Assembly: GCA_030916545.1 (NCBI GenBank)
Contig: JAUPWI010000020.1
Location: forward strand, 1 to 9,937
Direction of reading: 5' to 3'
DNA: 9,937 nucleotides
DNA from: Patescibacteria group bacterium
GTDB taxonomy: Bacteria > Patescibacteriota > Minisyncoccia > Moranbacterales > UBA1568
Shown: positions 5,467 to 9,937 of the stretch, piece after piece
Position numbering within the stretch: the stretch's first letter is position 1
Layout of the letters: the number at the start of each line of letters is the position of its first letter
The notes under the pieces: generated by a model
The model's database searches: none
What the model was told of the DNA's origin: nothing
The model's input: only the letters and a program-made list of their open reading frames with translations
Position numbers and translations under genes: made by a program

Positions 5467-7551
5467 CTATCTCGATTCGAATTCGTCCTCCAGTGTAATA
5501 GCGAGTTTGGGCGGCAGCATACCTTTGCGAGTCAGCTCACCGAGACCTTCCTCGAGCGCCTTCGTCAGACTCCGGGAGCCGAACTGATCATTGATCCTCT
5601 CCACCTGATCGGGATACTCGGCAGACAAACGCTCGGCCCGGCCTTGAGCGTCATCGCGAAACGACCGATACTGCTCCGCGACCCGATTCAGAACCGTGAC
5701 ATATTCATCGGATTGTATCAATGAACGTTCCCTGAAACGGAATAATTCCTTGATGACTTTCCGAGCGATGATTTCCTGTGCACGATAGTACATATACCGT
5801 TCCTGTATCCGCTCCTCCTCCGAGGGAACGACTCCCCACCAGGATCGTCCGATCGACGCGAGTTGTTCGAACCAGTCTGATCTGAAATGCTCATCCAGAG
5901 CCTGCAACTGCGTTCCTCCTGCCTCGACCCGCTCGGTTTGCACCGCCAATTTCGTGAAAATACGCTTGTAAACGGACTCCGAGACTTCCTGATACCGATA
6001 CAGAAGCCCGAGAAAGTATCTTTCGATCCCGAGCGCGTGCATCCGGAGCGCATACTCGAATTCACGTGGACGACGACGGAGTATGGAAACACAGCGCTCA
6101 CACTCCCGATCGCGTTCTTCCAGGCAGGCTGCATGCACTTTCGCGTATGCCGAGTCGCCGATATAGCCCTTTTCATGAAAACTCGAGACACGATCCGCGG
6201 CGAAATCATAGATGAAGGCCCGGCTCTGGTGATATTCCGAACGCTCAAGCGGCGAGAGCGCATCCAATTTGAAACGCCTGATAATTGGACCGATAGTGGT
6301 CGCCTTGACGAAAAGCGTGAAATAGATGCAACCGATCGTCAGGGCGGTCACGAACTCCTTGATACTGAAATCGAAGCTCCAACCCGGAAGCGTCAGACTG
6401 TCAGGAATCAACATGACCATCGTGACTGCCAAGGCGCCCCGCAGACTCCCCCAGGCGAGCAGGTGCTGCCAGGACATCGGTATGCGCTCCTCGCGCTTCT
6501 GCCGATTCAGCCATGTGACAACCGGATACACCGACAGGGCTCGCGCCGCAACTACCACCGCGACGGTCACCAGTATCGGTAGGAGAAATTTCCCAAAATC
6601 GATCGGGAGATCGGCGAACAAAAGCCCCATCGTGATGAATACGAGCGAATTGGCAAGAAAGGCGAAGTACCCCCAGAACCGTTCCATGAAATGTTCGGTC
6701 CGATAGGATATCTTCGAGCGCCCGTAGTTTCCGATAACCATGGACGCCATGACGGTCGCAATGATGGCCGAAAGTTTGAATTCGAACCCGAATAAGACCA
6801 GATGATGGGACAATACTTCCGCCATAATGAAGGTGAGGTGGGCGACCAGCATCGTCAACGTGATCTCGATATGCTCATTATTCCCTGCCTTCCCGATCAA
6901 TTTGGAAAAGATGAACCCCATCAACAACCCGAACGCGATACCGCCGAGTACCATGCTTCCAAACATGAGCACTCCTTCGGTCAGACTCCCGACTCCCTCA
7001 TATCCCTTCAGCAGCATCTCAAGGACCACCAGGAATGCGGCGAAGGCGGTCCCGTCATTGAACAAACTCTCTCCCTCAAAAATCAATGAGAGGCGTCTCG
7101 GGACGCCAAACTCCTTGAAGAGCGCTAGTACCGCCACCGGATCCGTCGCGGAGATCAGTGCCCCGAACAGCAGGAACACCAGGAAGGGTATCTGGAACCC
7201 GGACAACAGCGCCAAACCATACAGCATACCAGCGATCGCGAACATGGAAATCAACAGGCTAGCGATCGAAAGCCAGGAGATTGAACGGATATTCGCCTGC
7301 AGATCACGGATCTGCATATTGTATGCCGACTCGAAGATGAGGATGGGGAGGAATATATAGAACAGGAGCTCAGGCGTCAACCGGAACTCCTTGATGAAAG
7401 TGAACCATTCCAGCTGAGCCAGAAAAGCCAGTCCTGTCCCGACAAGAACCAACAGGACCGTATAGGGGATACGGATACGCCGCGCCATCACCGCCGTTCC
7501 GACCGAGATCAACAGCAGCACGAACAGGGAAAAAACCGAGTAAAGAGTCAT
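5467..7551 (-). CDS. CPA1-family Na+/H+ antiporter with long C-terminal cytoplasmic domain
   Basis: Residues 1 to about 425 form a Na_H_Exchanger domain with about 12-13 membrane helices. It has SATDPVAV (134-141) in the unwound transport helix, FEGESLFNDGTA (158-169) with the N165-D166 pair typical of electroneutral CPA1 exchangers (NhaP, NHE), and WGSLRGALAV with the conserved Arg in a late helix. The protein exchanges Na+ (or K+) for H+ and supports pH and sodium homeostasis at the inner membrane. Residues about 430-694 are a soluble, charged, mostly helical tail with no motif I recognise (no clear TrkA-C or cNMP-binding pattern), probably regulatory. Length is 694 residues against roughly 400-550 for many NhaP proteins. 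It has its own promoter (7638-7665) and sits alone between rplL and the ABC genes. The ATG at 7551 has only a weak ribosome site. Confidence 0.93.
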   Translation of the reverse strand: MTLYSVFSLFVLLLISVGTAVMARRIRIPYTVLLVLVGTGLAFLAQLEWFTFIKEFRLTPELLFYIFLPILIFESAYNMQIRDLQANIRSISWLSIASLLISMFAIAGMLYGLALLSGFQIPFLVFLLFGALISATDPVAVLALFKEFGVPRRLSLIFEGESLFNDGTAFAAFLVVLEMLLKGYEGVGSLTEGVLMFGSMVLGGIAFGLLMGFIFSKLIGKAGNNEHIEITLTMLVAHLTFIMAEVLSHHLVLFGFEFKLSAIIATVMASMVIGNYGRSKISYRTEHFMERFWGYFAFLANSLVFITMGLLFADLPIDFGKFLLPILVTVAVVVAARALSVYPVVTWLNRQKREERIPMSWQHLLAWGSLRGALAVTMVMLIPDSLTLPGWSFDFSIKEFVTALTIGCIYFTLFVKATTIGPIIRRFKLDALSPLERSEYHQSRAFIYDFAADRVSSFHEKGYIGDSAYAKVHAACLEERDRECERCVSILRRRPREFEYALRMHALGIERYFLGLLYRYQEVSESVYKRIFTKLAVQTERVEAGGTQLQALDEHFRSDWFEQLASIGRSWWGVVPSEEERIQERYMYYRAQEIIARKVIKELFRFRERSLIQSDEYVTVLNRVAEQYRSFRDDAQGRAERLSAEYPDQVERINDQFGSRSLTKALEEGLGELTRKGMLPPKLAITLEDEFESR

Positions 7552-7637
7552 AGACGAAATCCATCAAAATCCGTTACATATCCCACTCAGATCCCGCGCC
7601 AAAGGAAAACAGGATCATGCGCATCTGATACCGGATT

Positions 7638-7665
7638 ATTGTACTCCCTCTTGCCCATTTGTCAA
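7638..7665 (-). promoter_or_regulatory. Sigma-70-type promoter for the antiporter gene
   Basis: On the minus strand TTGACA (7660-7665) and TACAAT (7638-7643) are separated by 16 bp. The first two bases of the -35 box belong to the T-tract of the rplL terminator. Expected initiation is near 7630, leaving a leader of about 79 nt before the ATG at 7551. That leader contains a 16-codon open frame (ATG at 7624, stop at 7574) without a ribosome site. Confidence 0.75.
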
Positions 7666-7705
7666 AAAAACGAAAACGTCCGAGCCTTAAAGCCGGGACG
7701 TTTTC
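7664..7705 (-). terminator. Intrinsic terminator of the rplJ-rplL operon
   Basis: On the minus strand GAAAACGTCC (7705-7696) pairs perfectly with GGACGTTTTC (7681-7672) around a 14-nt loop, followed by G and seven Ts (7670-7664). It lies 28 bp after the rplL stop and ends the ribosomal operon before any rpoB-like gene. Confidence 0.92.
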
Positions 7706-7733
7706 AAGAATGTCTGCCTTCGAAAGGGAAACC

Positions 7734-8141
7734 TTATTTGATGACCGCGGTCGCACCGGCCTCCTCAAGCTTCTTCAGGATCGCTTCGGCATCAGCCTTT
7801 GCAATCTTTTCCTTGATGACTTTCGGAGCGGCATCGACGAGGTCCTTGGCTTCCTTGAGGCCAAGACTTGTCACCTCACGCACCACCTTGATGACATTGA
7901 TCTTCTGCGCACCGGCAGCGGTCAATTCGACATCAAATTCCGTCTTCTCCTCCACGGCTTCCGCTGCACCGGCAGCTGGCAGAGCACCCATCATCATCGG
8001 AGCAGCAGCGGAAACACCAAACTTCTCTTCCAACACCTTCACCAATTCTGAGAGATCCAAAACGCTCATCTTCTCGATTTCCGCGACCAATTTCTCAAAC
8101 TTGGCCGGCACCACCACTTCTTCCTTCTTTTCTTCGGACAT
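7734..8141 (-). CDS. rplL: 50S ribosomal protein L7/L12
   Basis: L7/L12 forms the flexible ribosomal stalk, binding L10 through its N-terminus and translation factors through its C-terminus. This 135-residue protein has a charged extension (MSEEKKEEVVVPAK), the dimerisation helices (LVAEIEKMSVLDLSELVKVLEEKFGVS), an Ala/Met-rich hinge (about 46-64) and the conserved C-terminal domain containing EFDVELTAAGAQKINVIKVV, REVTSLGLKEAKDLVD and PKVIKE. The C-terminus has a few residues (ATAVIK) beyond the usual end. The ATG at 8141 has AAGGA about 7 nt upstream, one of the better ribosome sites in this window, fitting the high output required (several L12 per L10). It lies 137 bp downstream of rplJ with a strong hairpin between, and is followed by an intrinsic terminator rather than rpoB. 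Confidence 0.97.
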   Translation of the reverse strand: MSEEKKEEVVVPAKFEKLVAEIEKMSVLDLSELVKVLEEKFGVSAAAPMMMGALPAAGAAEAVEEKTEFDVELTAAGAQKINVIKVVREVTSLGLKEAKDLVDAAPKVIKEKIAKADAEAILKKLEEAGATAVIK

Positions 8142-8207
8142 ACGTTTATCCTTATGGATGAATTAAAACGATACCATTGTTCGACGTGATTCCAGCGATC
8201 CGATTCT

Positions 8208-8257
8208 CGGCGGTATGAAGAGACATCTTCTTCCGAACTTCCCTCTTCATACCGCCG
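8208..8257 (-). promoter_or_regulatory. Perfect 15-bp hairpin between rplJ and rplL
   Basis: 8208-8222 (CGGCGGTATGAAGAG) and 8243-8257 are exact inverted copies around a 20-nt loop, in the 137-bp gap between the two genes. No T-tract follows on either strand, so it is not a typical terminator. It could be an mRNA processing or stabilising element that adjusts L12 relative to L10. I see no separate promoter for rplL. Confidence 0.8.
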
Positions 8258-8278
8258 GAACCCTGGCCTCCCGCACTC

Positions 8279-8803
8279 CTACGCCGCTTTTTTCTCCTCT
8301 ACCGCCTTGAGCACCCGGACCAAACCGCTCAAGTTACCCGAAAGAGTACGGACAAATCCGGTAATCGGGGCCTGCAAAGTCCCGACCAACATACCGCGAA
8401 GCTCATCGCGCGACGGCAATTTGGCCAAGGCTTTCGCTTCGTCAGAAGAAAGATGCTTCGCGCCGAGCGCTCCTCCCTCAATGGAGAACTGCGTTCCCTT
8501 GTTGGTCTTGATGAATTCGGCGAGCACCTTGGCGGCCGCCACCTCATCGGATGAGAAGGCAACTCCCACCTGGCCCGGTAATTCCCGGACATTCCCTTCA
8601 ACCCCCGCTTCCTTGAGAGCGATGCCGAGAAGCGTCTTCTTCATGACCTGCCAGGAGGATCCGCTTTTAGCGAGCTCCCTGCGCATCTCAGTCAGACTTT
8701 TCACGGTCACCCCCTGGTACTGGGCGTACACCACAGCCTTGGAGGCGCGAATCTTCTCCACCAACAGCGCGACTACGGCTGCTTTCTTCTGTCGTGTCTG
8801 CAT
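8279..8803 (-). CDS. rplJ: 50S ribosomal protein L10
   Basis: L10 anchors L7/L12 dimers on the 23S rRNA and, with them, often represses its own mRNA. The 174-residue protein starting MQTRQKKAAVVALLVEKI has the family's order of features: the SKAVVYAQYQGVTVKSLTEMRREL segment (typical ..v.v.y.Gltv.el..lR..l), KKTLLGIAL, the GQVGVAFSSDEVAAAKVLAEF region, LPSRDELRGMLVGTLQAPI, and a C-terminal LSGLVRVLKAVEEKK helix that binds L12. An upstream ATG at 8866 is in frame but rejected: the added 21 residues do not resemble L10, and that stretch forms the leader stem and the attenuator. No clear Shine-Dalgarno precedes 8803. rplL follows. The usual upstream rplK and rplA are absent; rpsP and smc are there instead. 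Confidence 0.96.
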   Translation of the reverse strand: MQTRQKKAAVVALLVEKIRASKAVVYAQYQGVTVKSLTEMRRELAKSGSSWQVMKKTLLGIALKEAGVEGNVRELPGQVGVAFSSDEVAAAKVLAEFIKTNKGTQFSIEGGALGAKHLSSDEAKALAKLPSRDELRGMLVGTLQAPITGFVRTLSGNLSGLVRVLKAVEEKKAA

Positions 8804-8995
8804 AGACTTGATATAATCAGCTACCGATAAAAAAATAGTCCGCGGGAACACCGCAGACGCTTCCATCCGAAACAGGGCTTATCCCTCTTTCCGATTTCGC
8901 ACTTCCTCTTGAGGACTTATCGACTCCGTCCTCCCCCTTCAGGAAGAAATCGGAATACGGCCCCAGGTCTACGGATGAGCTTCTTCAATTGTACT
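8804..8995 (-). ncRNA. L10-type leader RNA with attenuator, upstream of rplJ
   Basis: The minus-strand leader folds into nested stems: CATCCG/CGGATG (8977-8972 with 8869-8864, extended by GCT/AGC), GGGGC/GCCCT (8964-8960 with 8878-8874), TTCCGATTTC/GAAATCGGAA (8955-8946 with 8898-8889, perfect), TTCCT/AGGAA (8945-8941 with 8907-8903, with GTGC bulged) and GAGGAC/GTCCTC (8933-8928 with 8916-8911). This is the general form of the bacterial L10 leader that binds the L10-L12 complex. CCGTAGAC (8974-8967) can instead pair over 8 bp with GTCTGCGG (8858-8851), the 5' arm of the terminator. That pairing excludes both the basal stem and the terminator, as an antiterminator would. Autoregulation by attenuation is inferred, as known for Bacillus subtilis rplJL. 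Confidence 0.8.
8829..8858 (-). terminator. Attenuator terminator in the rplJ leader
   Basis: GTCTGCGG (8858-8851) pairs with CCGCGGAC (8845-8838) over 8 bp with one wobble and a 5-nt loop, followed by TATTTTTTT (8837-8829). It ends 25 bp before the rplJ start, so it would stop transcription before the gene. Confidence 0.82.
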
Positions 8996-9000
8996 CCACC

Positions 9001-9029
9001 AGATTACTCAAAAAAACCGTTTCCGTCAA
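9001..9029 (-). promoter_or_regulatory. Promoter of the rplJ-rplL operon
   Basis: On the minus strand TTGACG (9029-9024) and TAATCT (9006-9001) are 17 bp apart, 18 bp after the rpsP stop. Initiation near 8995 would place the entire L10-type leader in the transcript. Confidence 0.65.
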
Positions 9030-9046
9030 GCCTTTCTCTCGTCAGA

Positions 9047-9397
9047 CTAGACGGCCTTCTCTTCCGATTCAGCCACGGCTGGAGCGTCTCCGGTCGGAGC
9101 CACTTCTTCTGCCACTGCTTTCACTTCCGGACGCTTCATCTTGATGGCTCGCTTCTTCTCCGCGGCTACCACTCCCTCACGCACCAACAGATTATACACC
9201 GAGTCCGAAAGCTCCGCTCCAAGACCGATCCAATGCAAAATCCGATCCTTTTTCAGGACAGACCCCTTCTTGTGAGGATCATAGCTCCCGAGCATCTCGA
9301 TATGCCGCTTACCAGGAGCCTTGGTCTTCTCCTGCAAAGCGATACGGAAACTCGCCTGATTCTTCTTCCCTACCCGGTTGAAACGAATGGTCAACAT
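9047..9397 (-). CDS. rpsP: 30S ribosomal protein S16
   Basis: S16 is an early-assembling 30S protein contacting 16S rRNA. The 116-residue product begins MLTIRFNRVGKKNQASFRIAL and continues with the family pattern: RHIEMLGSYDPHKK (typical r.ie.lG.Ynp), KKDRILHWIGLGAELSDSVYNLLVREG (typical .RalyWl..GAqptdtv..ll...G). Residues from about 86 are an Ala/Glu/Val-rich tail not found in short S16 proteins of about 80-90 residues. The ATG at 9397 is chosen over an in-frame TTG at 9406 because it gives the usual N-terminus. No strong Shine-Dalgarno is present. It has its own promoter at 9442-9470 and lies directly downstream of smc. The usual rpsP neighbours (ffh, rimM, trmD) are not on the downstream side. 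Confidence 0.96.
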   Translation of the reverse strand: MLTIRFNRVGKKNQASFRIALQEKTKAPGKRHIEMLGSYDPHKKGSVLKKDRILHWIGLGAELSDSVYNLLVREGVVAAEKKRAIKMKRPEVKAVAEEVAPTGDAPAVAESEEKAV

Positions 9398-9441
9398 ATC
9401 AATCAATACAACAACATGACTTATCCCAAAATACAGCCTTT

Positions 9442-9470
9442 ACTGTAGCGCAATTGAAAGGGGCTGTCAA
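9442..9470 (-). promoter_or_regulatory. Promoter of rpsP, overlapping the smc stop codon
   Basis: On the minus strand TTGACA (9470-9465, full consensus) and TACAGT (9447-9442) are separated by 17 bp. The TGA stop of smc (9469-9467) lies within the -35 box. Expected initiation near 9435 leaves a leader of about 38 nt. Confidence 0.75.
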
Positions 9471-9937
9471 CCCGAAACCGATTGCCCTCCTTTTTCGATC
9501 TGATCCAGCCGCACTGAAAGCAGCTGCGAGATCCCATCGCGTTGCATGGTGACACCGTACAAAAGGCCGGCTCGGGCCATAGTCTCACGATTATGCGTAA
9601 TCGCGATGAATTGCGTATGGTCGGAAAGTTCCTCAAGCATCGTGCTGAAGCGGCGGGAATTCGCCTCGTCCAATGCCGCCTCCACTTCATCGAGCACCGC
9701 GAAGGGTGGCGGATTGTGTGAAATGATGGCGAACAGAAGCGCGAGTGATGTCAGAGAACGTTCTCCGCCCGACAGCATGGAGAGATTCGTGATTTTCTTT
9801 CCCGGAGGACAGGCGAAGATTTCGATCCCTACCCCATCTTGATTCTCCTCACCCTCATCCGCGCCATCCGGCTCATCCGTTTCCCCCCGACGTCGGAGTG
9901 CCAGACGCACCTGAGTGATCTCCGCCTTCCCTCCACC
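9467..9937 (-). CDS. smc: Chromosome segregation protein SMC, C-terminal ATPase lobe (5' part outside the window)
   Basis: The frame is open to the right edge, so only the last 156 residues are seen. They form the C-terminal half of the SMC head: GGGKAEI near the edge, VGIEIFACPPGKKITNLSML, signature LSGGERSLTSLALLFAI, Walker B with D-loop FAVLDEVEAALDEAN, the switch histidine in FIAITHNRETM, and the closing LYGVTMQRDGISQLLSV. SMC dimers hydrolyse ATP to load on and compact chromosomal DNA with ScpA and ScpB. Differences from the usual sequence are DEVEAALD in place of DEVDAALD and an acidic insertion (GETDEPDGADEGEENQDG) between GGGKAE and GVGIEI. The stop codon is part of the rpsP promoter. 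The apparent GTG start at 9910 is internal and not a real start. Confidence 0.95.
   Translation of the reverse strand, partial: GGGKAEITQVRLALRRRGETDEPDGADEGEENQDGVGIEIFACPPGKKITNLSMLSGGERSLTSLALLFAIISHNPPPFAVLDEVEAALDEANSRRFSTMLEELSDHTQFIAITHNRETMARAGLLYGVTMQRDGISQLLSVRLDQIEKGGQSVSG

Noticed and set aside
7574..7624. Sixteen-codon open frame in the antiporter leader
   Set aside because: It has no ribosome site, no regulatory codon run and no attenuator hairpin after it; chance occurrence is likely.
8804..8866. Longer L10 start at 8866 adding 21 residues
   Set aside because: The added residues do not resemble L10, and the DNA forms the basal leader stem, the terminator hairpin and its T-tract; the ATG at 8803 gives the usual N-terminus.
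9010..9056. Possible intrinsic terminator after rpsP (CCGTC/GACGG with seven Ts)
   Set aside because: The stem is only 5 bp with a long loop, and the T-tract begins 6 nt after it; the T-run lies in the spacer of the rplJ promoter. Possible but too weak to list.

Overview
All recognisable genes lie on the minus strand, so transcription runs from high to low coordinates. In that order they are: the 3' end of smc, rpsP (S16), rplJ (L10), rplL (L7/L12), a CPA1-type Na+/H+ antiporter, a MacB/LolD-type ABC ATPase with its permease, a bitopic coiled-coil protein, a hyperacidic membrane-anchored protein, an ApbE-family flavin transferase, a bis-heme ferric-reductase-like membrane protein with a calcium-binding-type N-terminus, and the first 106 codons of a second MacB-like permease. 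TGA, TAG and TAA all act as stops (smc, the ABC genes and the ferric-reductase gene end in TGA), so the standard bacterial code applies. No tRNA, rRNA, CRISPR array, insertion sequence or plus-strand gene was found.

The organism is inferred, with moderate confidence, to be a moderately GC-rich member of Candidatus Patescibacteria (CPR, Parcubacteria- or Peregrinibacteria-like). The reasons are the DxDxDG (thrombospondin type-3-like) surface repeats, an S16 with an unusual sequence and long tail, frequent weak or absent Shine-Dalgarno signals, and rplJ-rplL separated from their usual rplK-rplA and rpoB-rpoC neighbours. No phylogenetic test could be run.

Region 1 (about 7664-9937) is housekeeping. 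smc ends in a TGA that lies inside the -35 box of a near-consensus rpsP promoter. After rpsP comes a promoter for rplJL, then a leader of about 190 nt that folds as an L10-type leader. It contains an intrinsic terminator just before rplJ and a competing antiterminator, which points to autoregulation by attenuation. A perfect 15-bp hairpin separates rplJ and rplL, and a strong terminator follows rplL. The -35 box of the antiporter promoter begins inside that terminator's T-tract.

Region 2 (3421-7551) is transport: the antiporter with a long cytoplasmic tail, then an ATP-binding protein and permease overlapping by ATGA.

Region 3 (1-3380) is the accessory envelope and redox part. Two small bitopic proteins (one with a basic tail, one with a run of 36 Asp/Glu among 37 residues) precede apbE and the ferric-reductase-like gene, which overlap by 34 bp, followed 9 bp later by another permease. 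This may be an extracytoplasmic flavin/heme electron-transfer module, although no FMN-acceptor protein is visible in the window. Immediately upstream of apbE is a 185-bp interrupted inverted repeat with internal hairpins. It is the least explained structure here.
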